From positions 186,001-250,000 of the forward strand of contig NZ_FUZF01000001.1 in NCBI RefSeq assembly GCF_900168125.1: 64,000 nt of DNA. The letters are read 5' to 3'. The position numbers and the translations under genes are program-made. Numbering within the stretch: position 1 is the first letter of the stretch; every line of letters starts with the position of its first letter. Below, piece after piece: positions 1 through 7,662 of the stretch. The notes below the pieces were generated by a model. That model did not search any database. It was not told the DNA's origin and was given only the letters and a program-made list of their open reading frames with translations. Origin of the DNA: Sphingobacterium nematocida (GTDB lineage Bacteria > Bacteroidota > Bacteroidia > Sphingobacteriales > Sphingobacteriaceae).

Positions 1-699
1 CGCCAGCTCTGCATACATCTTGTCCTTCAACTGGATCTGGTATGGATTGTCCAAACGTATAACCTGTATCATAGCCAATTTCTCCGCTATAGTTGCCTTT
101 GATAAGAAATCGCTATGCTGCTTGAAGGCATCGTTCAATTGATTCATTTCCTGTTGATAGTTTCCCGACAAAGCCAACTTAGACGTCTCCGCAAAAATAT
201 TCATAACAGAATCCAAAGTTTTACCGGTAAACTTACGGATCAGCTTACCCTGTGCATCAAACAAAAAGCTTGTCGGATATTCGGTAACGCCGAACGCTTT
301 GGCTGCAGAAAATTTTTCGATATTATCGTTATCCAATAATTGGATCAGCTTGTGATCGTACTCTCCTAAAGAATTCTGCCAAGCTTCCCGAGTCGCCTTA
401 GTCAGCTCTGGAAGATGAGAGACCCGAATTACGGCTACACCTTCTACCTTGGTTTTTACGACAGGGATCGTCTTCCTGAACATGGTCAACGCTTCATCAT
501 TCGGATCTCCAGAAAATGCCACTAGGAGCATCTTGTCTTTCACAGAAGCGGGATCCACTTTTTGTCCTTGGGCATCCAACTTGGTTTCTAAAAGTCTACG
601 AAGATTGGATTGAACCGTTTGGGGGTCTAGGTCCTGCTGTCCCTGCACCCATAATACAACGAAGCCCAATAAAGCTGTACTTAAAATCCTTCTTAACAT
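1..699 (-). CDS. Thioredoxin-fold secreted protein without CxxC (partial, 3' end beyond window)
   Basis: An ATG at 699 opens 233 codons that run open off the left edge. Residues 1-20 form a signal peptide. Residues ~55-170 read as a thioredoxin fold: the strand LLVAFSGDP stands where TlpA relatives have DFWGxWCxxC, and the cis-Pro turn EYPTSFLFD (140-148) follows at the expected distance. No cysteine occurs anywhere in the visible part, so dithiol chemistry by this segment is excluded. It starts 3 bp after the stop of the TlpA-like gene 703-1878 and is the most distal visible gene of locus A. A helical extension begins near residue 175. A binding or chaperone role is only inference; catalytic motifs beyond the edge cannot be ruled out. 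Confidence 0.75.
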   Translation of the reverse strand, partial: MLRRILSTALLGFVVLWVQGQQDLDPQTVQSNLRRLLETKLDAQGQKVDPASVKDKMLLVAFSGDPNDEALTMFRKTIPVVKTKVEGVAVIRVSHLPELTKATREAWQNSLGEYDHKLIQLLDNDNIEKFSAAKAFGVTEYPTSFLFDAQGKLIRKFTGKTLDSVMNIFAETSKLALSGNYQQEMNQLNDAFKQHSDFLSKATIAEKLAMIQVIRLDNPYQIQLKDKMYAELA

Positions 700-702
700 A
701 AT

Positions 703-1878
703 TTAGTGTTTATTTTTAGCTATTTCAATCATTAAGGACAATTCCTCGATCAGTTCGTCATCACCGCCCATAAATCCGGCCGTCTTAAAACGTATGATTC
801 CATCTCGGTCGATAATTATCTTATTGGGCATCCCCCCCCTACCAAGCGCTTCATATGCTGGACTCGTTTTAGTCTCCTTGTCCATCGGGTCTATATAGAG
901 ATCCATTTCATAATTGTGCTTCCTAAAATATTCGAACGCTATCTTTTTCGCATCACCTTTTTCCAAGGTATTGATAAATAAAAATTGAACATCATTGTCT
1001 GATTTAAATTTGTTTACCACCTTTTGCATAGCGGGTAAGGCCTTCATACAAGGAATACACCAGGTACCCCATAGGTCAATAACAACGGTCTTACCTTTAA
1101 AATCATGAATGGATACCGATTTCCCATGGACATCATAGACCGTAAAGGCTTTTACGGGAACATTGACTTCCATTTTTGTCAGTTTATCTTTTAGCTCATC
1201 CTGCAGGTTCTGCTGTAATCCACTAAAATATTGATTTACATCCGCTGTCGGGTGCAGAGCCTGATGAGACTTTTTCAATTGCACTTTTACGGCCTCATCC
1301 GCAAAACCTGTTTTCACCAATTCTTCCAGATAAGGGAAAGCTTTCTCATATTGCCCATTCAGACTTAAGACATAATGGTAATTTCGGTTCAACTCTTTTC
1401 GCACCATTATTTTATCATAGGCCAACGCTAAATAAGGCAAGGCTTCCTTGTATTTTGCATTGTGCATTAAAATGGTTCCATATACCGCTGCTAGTTCGGC
1501 ATAACCCTTTGAATCTGTAGATTGCTTATCCACTTTATCTACCCGCTTCTTGATGCGTTCTTCCCAGGCTAATCGGTCGGGTTCATCTAAAAGACCGACG
1601 ATTGTACTTGCAGCTTGAGCAAAAGGTAAATCACTACTGATGTGATCGATCATTTCTTCGGCTTTAGCATTATTTTTGTCACGGGTATACTTGACAGCTA
1701 GGGTACTGTACCAGACATCCCGCTCTTCTGGGGTTAACTGCGATTTGTTCCGTTCAAATTTATCCGCCAGTTCTGCCGTAGGTGCAAACAAATCGTTCGC
1801 TGTAAAGACCAAAGCTTTCTTTTCCTGTGCATAATTCAATCCTGCATATAACAATGCAAGTGTTAACAATTTTTTCAT
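703..1878 (-). CDS. TlpA-like thioredoxin protein with helical N-terminal region
   Basis: A 391-residue exported protein predicted to act as a thiol-disulfide oxidoreductase in the periplasm or at the surface. Residues 1-18 are a signal peptide ending NYAQ. Residues ~20-235 are helical and TPR-like, with repeated KYKEALPYL / YEKAFPYLEEL patterns. Residues ~240-385 form a redoxin domain with active site WCIPC (Cys274, Cys277) and the cis-Pro segment GMPNKIIID. It lies 10 bp downstream of the zinc metalloprotease gene 1889-4297 and 3 bp upstream of the cysteine-free thioredoxin-fold gene, so it is cotranscribed within locus A. The fold and CxxC are clear; the substrate is unknown. Cytochrome-c maturation, the role of classical TlpA/ResA, is unlikely given the SusCD context. 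Confidence 0.88.
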   Translation of the reverse strand: MKKLLTLALLYAGLNYAQEKKALVFTANDLFAPTAELADKFERNKSQLTPEERDVWYSTLAVKYTRDKNNAKAEEMIDHISSDLPFAQAASTIVGLLDEPDRLAWEERIKKRVDKVDKQSTDSKGYAELAAVYGTILMHNAKYKEALPYLALAYDKIMVRKELNRNYHYVLSLNGQYEKAFPYLEELVKTGFADEAVKVQLKKSHQALHPTADVNQYFSGLQQNLQDELKDKLTKMEVNVPVKAFTVYDVHGKSVSIHDFKGKTVVIDLWGTWCIPCMKALPAMQKVVNKFKSDNDVQFLFINTLEKGDAKKIAFEYFRKHNYEMDLYIDPMDKETKTSPAYEALGRGGMPNKIIIDRDGIIRFKTAGFMGGDDELIEELSLMIEIAKNKH

Positions 1879-1888
1879 CTCTCTCTAT

Positions 1889-4297
1889 TTAATAGTTTAT
1901 TTCATATCGATCCTCGCAGCAAGAATAAGCTGACATCACCCGATGAGTCTGCTCCTCTTGTCGAATCTGTCGTTGTTGAATAACGGCTTTTAAGACTTCC
2001 GGATTTGCTAGACTCTGTATGCGAATCTGCAAAGCTTGCAGGTGTCTTCGGCTTGCAGGTTCCTTAAATTTCAACACAGCTTGAGCAATCTGTTTTTGCA
2101 AACGATCGCCCAAAAACTTAGCTGTAGGCTCACTCATGATCTGATCAATAAAAGATGCCTGTAAAAATTGTCTGTTTGCTGATATGGGCTTTGCTGTGTT
2201 CAATTCTTCAAATAGAATGTCTTGGATATCCAATAACATTTCTTCAAACGTATATTGTTCAGCAACAGGTGCTATTAAATTTGCTGCTTTTAAGCTTTTC
2301 ATGGCCCGATCACTGATCAAATTATCTAAAACCTTCTGTTGACTTTTCTTTAATTCTGCATGCAGATCAAGTCCTGTTTTACGGGCAATAGTATTATGCA
2401 ACAACCAGCTTGGTGTATCAAACAACTGCGTTTCTAAAAATTCCACGGCACTTTTCCGCTTATCTTTAGGCACATAGCCGAGCGACAAGCCCTGATCGCC
2501 TTTAAATCGCGTGGTATCTGTACCCAAGCGAATGGTATGAGCCACATGCCCCAAGTAATTATCATACTGCGCAAACAGCCCGAGGGTCATCCTATGCAGA
2601 TCGTTAAAATCTTCAATAGAAGATTTGGTCCATTCTTCTAGGTTCTCCATGACTATTTTTAGATTCTTAATCCCATATGTTGACGCCTTAATCGCATCAT
2701 CACCCAGATCTTCAATCAATACACGCGCATCGTCGGGTATCAACAAAAAGTCGACAACCGAAAACAGCCTTTTATCTTTGCTTAACTCATCGGTCGCCCA
2801 GTTCTGCAAAAATTCTTGCTCTTGCTCTGCAGTCCAATCCTCTGGAAACCAACGATACCCCCACGCTATAGCCCATTTATCATAAATACCGATGTGTCTA
2901 CCCAATAATTCCGTTGGGATGTTATCTTCTGGCTGTGCGACATAATTAAACCGGCAATATTCCATGATGGAGTGGCTAATGCCATTTTCTTTCAAATAAG
3001 TAACACTACGCAAACTGTCTACCGGAATGGAAGAGGAGGCAATAAAATTGTGCCGTAGTCCTAAACTATGGCCGACCTCATGCATAGTCAACCTTCGAAT
3101 CATTCTACCCATGATTTCATCATCGAGCAGCACCTTCCTTCCTGCAGGATCGTTGGGGCCTGCCTGTATCATGTACCATTCCTGAAAATTAGTTAATATA
3201 TTATGGTACCATTCGACATGTCCCTCCATGATCTCACCCGATCGTGGATCATGTGTACGCTCCCCTTTGGCATTTGCTCCTGTAAACGGCATATAGACAA
3301 CAGCACTATGCTTGGCATCATAAATGGATACACCAACCGTATCCGTAGGCAACATCTGCCCATAAATAGCATTTTTAAAACCTGCCTTCTCAAATGCTTC
3401 CTGCCAGTCATTGATACCTTGTATGATGTATTGTACATATTTTTCGGGTGTGGTCGGATCAATATAAAATACAATAGGCTTTTGCGGTTCTACGAGTTCA
3501 CCTTGCAGATAACGGGTTATATCTGCTGGCTTGGGTTCTAATCGAAAACGGGTTATAACATTTTTTTTATTTGTTTTATTCGTGTCTAATAATGGATAGC
3601 GCTGCGTAAAATAGCCGATCCGTTTATCTTCATAACGCACTTTCATGGGCTTTTTAGGCAGCATACTAAAGGAAGTTGTGTATTCCTCGCTCACCTTATC
3701 AGGACCATTCACGTAGGTTCCTCTAAATTGAATATCCATATGTTCCCCATAGCCCTGTATATCGATAATTTCAGAACACTCTGGCATAAATTTTCCACCA
3801 TTCCCCCCTATTAATGTAAGATCCTGTTGTATAAAGTCTGAAAAATCTATGGTCGTAATACCTAGTACACTATCCCTGTATAGTATACCTGCACGTGCAT
3901 TGAAATCACCTAATTTAACAGGAATGTTCGGATACACACTCTCTTCCAAATAAGAAATATAGACTCTATTTTGCTCATCCAGTTTAAACTGAACCATACG
4001 CGTTCGTATTCGTACGCCGGACTGTCCTGCCCCGTATCTTCCCGTAATCTTTGAAATACGGGTCACCATAGCGATATCTCGGCCAAAGATACTATCTGGA
4101 ATACTCAGCAAAAAGCGATCCTTCTGTTTCGCTAATGTAAAAAAACCAGGATTCAACACATGGCCGCTATTCTCCATTGCCAACCCATTTACTTTATATT
4201 GGGCAACTACAACATTAACCTGAATCAGGAGTAATACAAAAAAGCCCAAACACAGTATATATATTGAATAGTATGTACTTAATTTTTTATCGCGCAT
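1889..4297 (-). CDS. Zinc-dependent metalloprotease (DUF5117/DUF4953 family)
   Basis: An 802-residue secreted zinc protease. Residues ~10-33 are a signal/TM segment. The N-terminal region (~35-270) matches the DUF5118/DUF5117 parts of Bacteroidota metalloproteases (VLNPGFFTLAKQKDRFLLSIP, then VITRFRLEPK). The catalytic part carries HEVGHSLGLRH at residues 406-416, an HExxHxxGxxH zincin signature whose three His bind zinc and whose Glu407 is the base. All key residues are present. Only 4 bp separate it from the upstream paralogue 4302-6311, which has lost the same motif. I infer it cleaves proteins or peptides at the cell surface or in the periplasm for the SusCD importer of locus A. Its true substrate is unknown. 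Confidence 0.9.
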   Translation of the reverse strand: MRDKKLSTYYSIYILCLGFFVLLLIQVNVVVAQYKVNGLAMENSGHVLNPGFFTLAKQKDRFLLSIPDSIFGRDIAMVTRISKITGRYGAGQSGVRIRTRMVQFKLDEQNRVYISYLEESVYPNIPVKLGDFNARAGILYRDSVLGITTIDFSDFIQQDLTLIGGNGGKFMPECSEIIDIQGYGEHMDIQFRGTYVNGPDKVSEEYTTSFSMLPKKPMKVRYEDKRIGYFTQRYPLLDTNKTNKKNVITRFRLEPKPADITRYLQGELVEPQKPIVFYIDPTTPEKYVQYIIQGINDWQEAFEKAGFKNAIYGQMLPTDTVGVSIYDAKHSAVVYMPFTGANAKGERTHDPRSGEIMEGHVEWYHNILTNFQEWYMIQAGPNDPAGRKVLLDDEIMGRMIRRLTMHEVGHSLGLRHNFIASSSIPVDSLRSVTYLKENGISHSIMEYCRFNYVAQPEDNIPTELLGRHIGIYDKWAIAWGYRWFPEDWTAEQEQEFLQNWATDELSKDKRLFSVVDFLLIPDDARVLIEDLGDDAIKASTYGIKNLKIVMENLEEWTKSSIEDFNDLHRMTLGLFAQYDNYLGHVAHTIRLGTDTTRFKGDQGLSLGYVPKDKRKSAVEFLETQLFDTPSWLLHNTIARKTGLDLHAELKKSQQKVLDNLISDRAMKSLKAANLIAPVAEQYTFEEMLLDIQDILFEELNTAKPISANRQFLQASFIDQIMSEPTAKFLGDRLQKQIAQAVLKFKEPASRRHLQALQIRIQSLANPEVLKAVIQQRQIRQEEQTHRVMSAYSCCEDRYEINY

Positions 4298-4301
4298 AAT
4301 G

Positions 4302-6311
4302 TTATTTCTTGTTTCGCTGAAGCTGTTCTATGGCTATCGCGCGAATTTCGTATAAATGAGGATCTTTGCCCTTGGATAATGATTCCAATTGTTGTGTTAC
4401 TAAACTTTTAAAACGTTCACCTTGACCTCTGTTACTCCCTAAAAAATCTGTGAGCATTTGATCAAATGTGTACTGATCCCGCTGGGGAAGTCTATAGCTG
4501 GCTAGTTGCATCGCACTATAGGTAGCCGGACTGAGCAATTGTTTTAAGACCATGCTTTGTACAGTCTCTATATTGACCAACTGATCCAAGATCAGGCTGT
4601 CAAAAATATATTTAGTTATAAAACGCAGCGCTTCTTGTTTACGCTTTTTCGGCAGGTACCCTTTTATACGCGATGTAGCAGCATAGGATACCGGTTCTTG
4701 AAATTGTCCTTGTACCACTGCACACGCATTATTCAGTAAGGTAGAATACTGATCGACAAGTACTTTTTTCCACACATTGATCTTTAGGGTATCTGTTGGA
4801 TGATCCATTTGATAAGAACGAATATACTCTGCCGATCGATTCAGATTCTTCATACCTAGGTATGCTGCGGCGATAGGATCATCAGATAAATCCCCCGGAC
4901 GCGCCTTGGCATCCCCTTTGTCATTTTCAGAAGCACTATACAACAATTGATCATTCTTTGCCAAAGTCTGGTTTACCCAGGTATACCGGGCTATCTGATC
5001 GATCGTTTCAGGCTGTTGCCAGCGATAAGCCCATTCTATCGCCCAATGATCGTATGCACCTATTTGCGGTATTTGATAAGCCGCAGGCCATTTAGTACTG
5101 GGTTGCAGGACATAATTGCAGGCTATTTCATCCAGAATGGAAGGAGCCATCCCGTATTTGGCTAAATAAGATCGAGCACTCAATTGTTTCAAGGGTACCG
5201 TAGAAGACGCATATAAATTAACTTTCAATCCCAATGCCCGACCGACCAATTTGGAGACTTCTTGTTGGATCAACGTAGCTTGAAGGGTTGACATTTCCTT
5301 TTCTGAACAAACGCCCAACAACCCCATCTGTACCAGATAAGCGTCTATCAAGCCCTGTAATTTTGATGGTGAGCAGACTATTTTAGCCAGTAGGATTTCA
5401 CCGGTTCTCGGATCTGTAAAATGTTCGACCGATGCTTCCTTAGCCGTGGAATCCACGCGAATTACGCCGCAACCAGCCAGGGAACTTGAAGGGACATTTT
5501 CGTGCCCTGCCAAAGTCTTGGCTACAATAGCATTCCGAAATCCGGCTTTCTCAAATGCCTGCCGCCAGGCCTCTACTGCCTTTTCAAAACTAGGAATCCA
5601 TGCCGTAGGAATAGAAGCGTCTAAATAAAAAACTAGTGGCTGTTGTGGATCTACGATCTCTCCTTCTTTATAACGCGACACCTCTTCCAATTTAGGTTCT
5701 AATCGAAAACGAGACACGATACTTTGCTTCACCCCAGATTTAGGGTTATCAAAATCAATGAAAGTTTCTTGTTCAAAACCGATTCTTGGATCCGAAAAGT
5801 AAATCGGCATGGGTTTCTCCGGAAGTACGATAAGATGAGATTGAACTGATTTATTGGCATCAAAAATTGTATCCTTTCCCAACAGAAAAGATTGAATATT
5901 CAGTTGGCTATAAGCCGAATTAGATCCTGATTCCATTATAAACTTGGCAAAGAATAAAGGATAATTTGAAATTTCCGTATTGCGCTGCATACCATCAGGT
6001 CCACTAGCAATTGATCTTATCTTGTAAAAAGGTTGCTCTAGATCTACCCGTACACTGTCTACTTGTCGAAATCGAATGACCCTGGTTTTCCTATTTTTAG
6101 CCTTATCCCCTATTACCAATATTTCTTTACCCAATACGTGTGTCGGTATATAAAGCATTTCTTTATCAGCATGCTTTTTTATTTCAATTTTTCCAGCTTC
6201 ACTGTTAGTAAAGCGTCCTGCTACTTGTCCTAGCACGTCAGGAATCATACCGCTCATAGTAGCCAATAGCAGTATATATCGAATGTATTTCAATGGCACT
6301 TTCTTTAACAT
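4302..6311 (-). CDS. Degenerate zinc-metalloprotease homologue (predicted pseudoenzyme)
   Basis: A 669-residue paralogue of the adjacent 802-residue protease. Shared blocks include RFRLEPK (201-207), EAWRQAFEKAGFRNAI (247-262), FTDPRTGEI and YASSTVPL. It has a signal peptide ending near residue 29. In the zincin helix HEVGHSLGLRHN aligns with KLVGRALGLKVN (354-365), so the three zinc His become Lys354, Arg358 and Val364 and the catalytic Glu becomes Leu355. The reading frame is intact over 2 kb, which argues for a maintained non-catalytic role such as binding or assembly with the active partner, not simple decay. It is ~130 residues shorter than its neighbour, mostly in the N-terminal region. 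The role is inference; the residue losses are seen directly. Confidence 0.85.
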   Translation of the reverse strand: MLKKVPLKYIRYILLLATMSGMIPDVLGQVAGRFTNSEAGKIEIKKHADKEMLYIPTHVLGKEILVIGDKAKNRKTRVIRFRQVDSVRVDLEQPFYKIRSIASGPDGMQRNTEISNYPLFFAKFIMESGSNSAYSQLNIQSFLLGKDTIFDANKSVQSHLIVLPEKPMPIYFSDPRIGFEQETFIDFDNPKSGVKQSIVSRFRLEPKLEEVSRYKEGEIVDPQQPLVFYLDASIPTAWIPSFEKAVEAWRQAFEKAGFRNAIVAKTLAGHENVPSSSLAGCGVIRVDSTAKEASVEHFTDPRTGEILLAKIVCSPSKLQGLIDAYLVQMGLLGVCSEKEMSTLQATLIQQEVSKLVGRALGLKVNLYASSTVPLKQLSARSYLAKYGMAPSILDEIACNYVLQPSTKWPAAYQIPQIGAYDHWAIEWAYRWQQPETIDQIARYTWVNQTLAKNDQLLYSASENDKGDAKARPGDLSDDPIAAAYLGMKNLNRSAEYIRSYQMDHPTDTLKINVWKKVLVDQYSTLLNNACAVVQGQFQEPVSYAATSRIKGYLPKKRKQEALRFITKYIFDSLILDQLVNIETVQSMVLKQLLSPATYSAMQLASYRLPQRDQYTFDQMLTDFLGSNRGQGERFKSLVTQQLESLSKGKDPHLYEIRAIAIEQLQRNKK

Positions 6312-6346
6312 CTAAAATTTATATTGGATTTGATTTATATTGGATA

Positions 6347-6377
6347 CCTCATTCTCATCAATGAGAAGGTTATGAGG
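6347..6377 (-). promoter_or_regulatory. Intercistronic hairpin in locus A
   Basis: In the 97 bp gap between the TlpA-like gene ending at 6409 and the pseudoenzyme starting at 6311 there is a nested inverted repeat: TTCTCA/TGAGAA with a 4-nt loop inside CCTCA/TGAGG. No T tract follows on the minus strand, so it is more likely an mRNA-processing or stability element, or a partial attenuator, than a full terminator. A 12-bp direct repeat, TTTATATTGGAT, sits beside it at 6318-6329 and 6334-6345. Confidence 0.4.
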
Positions 6378-6408
6378 ATATTTTAGCTATACGTGTAGCG
6401 ACTTGCGA

Positions 6409-7662
6409 TTAAAATCCAAAAATGCTTTTCATTTTAATTTCTAAATCTTCTTTTTTCCCAGAATAGAACCGTGCAATCTCCCGACCATTAGGATCAATCA
6501 AAATTTTTGTGGGAAATAGTCCAATCTGAAAAGCCTTCAGCGCATCAAACTTTTCGAGATTTATATTATTCAGCACATTAAGCCAAGTAATTTCATCTTT
6601 TTCAATTGCCTTTACCCACAAGTCCTTCGCTTTGTCCAGATCCTTAGGAAACTCATGTCCTACACCCACAATTTCGAAACCTTTATCTTTATATTTATCG
6701 TACAACTTGGTCAAATCCATATGCGAAACTCTACAGACTAAACACCAAGACCCCCAAAAATCTAATAACACATATTTTCCTTTTAACTCCTTCGTATCCC
6801 ACTCTTTCTCCACAGGATCTTGCTTTTGATACAATTGCGTTAAGTTCTTTATAAATAAAGCCGCACTTTTCTTCTGTTGAGCAGTTACTTTTTTATACAA
6901 TTTGCCCGAGGGATCAAAATCCTTGCAGACGGTCGTCAGCATGGTAGTAGGCAAAGAACCATTACGCACCGCAGTTTCCAGTATATTTCCTACCTGCGTG
7001 ATTTGTCCTTTTTTATTTAAAAGAGCAGCATATTGCCAAAAAAGCTGTTGCTCAGGCGCTAGCTCTGCTGAGCGAAATCGTTCACTGATGTCCGTATCAA
7101 AATATTCTCCAGAAGCGGTATACAAATGACCCAAGTACTTTTCTAAATCAGCATCATTACCTTGTTTCTGCTGCAGATAATGCTTGAGTAGGTTGACCAT
7201 ATAATAGCGATCTTCTATCTCCACTAATTTTTCAGGATGACAGATCTGCTCCAGACTATCCTTAGTCAGATGGAAAGCGTAGTCCGCATCTTCGAGCGCT
7301 GAAAATGATTTGATAACTTCTAACGTTACCGTTCTTCTTCTGGATTGATCTATTACTTCGTTGAATATCCGATCCAAATTAACTTTATCCCCCTTTTTGG
7401 CATATTCTGCCGCAAGATGAGCAAATAAAATATCCTGACGTGTCGAGACATCAGCCGTATTAGAAAGCACCAGTATTGGCAGGTCTCTGATCACTTTTTC
7501 CTTTGCCAACAAATCGGTCAGTTTACTGCTTGCAACAGCAATACTATCTAATTTCTTTGCTAAACTTAATCCAGCGGTATCGCTTAATATAAGCTGCGCT
7601 TTAGCTGGTAAGTATAGCGTCAGTGACGCTATACTTACCAATAAAATCAATAATTTTCTCAT
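6409..7662 (-). CDS. TlpA-like thioredoxin protein, WCLVC active site
   Basis: A 417-residue exported thioredoxin-family protein. The signal peptide ends at KAQ (residues 1-23). Residues ~25-285 are a helical repeat region without recognisable motifs. The redoxin domain begins near 290 and holds DFWGSWCLVC with Cys307 and Cys310; the cis-Pro turn is LFPTKILID. The dipeptide between the cysteines, Leu-Val, departs from the Gly-Pro/Ala-Pro/Ile-Pro of its neighbours and lacks the usual proline, which would be expected to change redox potential. The ATG overlaps the TGA of the upstream double-thioredoxin gene (ATGA at 7659-7662), indicating translational coupling. I predict reduction or isomerisation of disulfides in substrates or proteins of locus A. 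Confidence 0.88.
   Translation of the reverse strand: MRKLLILLVSIASLTLYLPAKAQLILSDTAGLSLAKKLDSIAVASSKLTDLLAKEKVIRDLPILVLSNTADVSTRQDILFAHLAAEYAKKGDKVNLDRIFNEVIDQSRRRTVTLEVIKSFSALEDADYAFHLTKDSLEQICHPEKLVEIEDRYYMVNLLKHYLQQKQGNDADLEKYLGHLYTASGEYFDTDISERFRSAELAPEQQLFWQYAALLNKKGQITQVGNILETAVRNGSLPTTMLTTVCKDFDPSGKLYKKVTAQQKKSAALFIKNLTQLYQKQDPVEKEWDTKELKGKYVLLDFWGSWCLVCRVSHMDLTKLYDKYKDKGFEIVGVGHEFPKDLDKAKDLWVKAIEKDEITWLNVLNNINLEKFDALKAFQIGLFPTKILIDPNGREIARFYSGKKEDLEIKMKSIFGF

Noticed and set aside
3193..3541. Open frames on both strands inside the zinc protease gene
   Set aside because: They overlap a clear conserved coding sequence and show no family pattern; they are shadows of the protease gene.
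6318..6345. Direct repeat of TTTATATTGGAT as a regulatory array
   Set aside because: Only two copies, low complexity, and inside an operon gap; not enough to claim a binding array.
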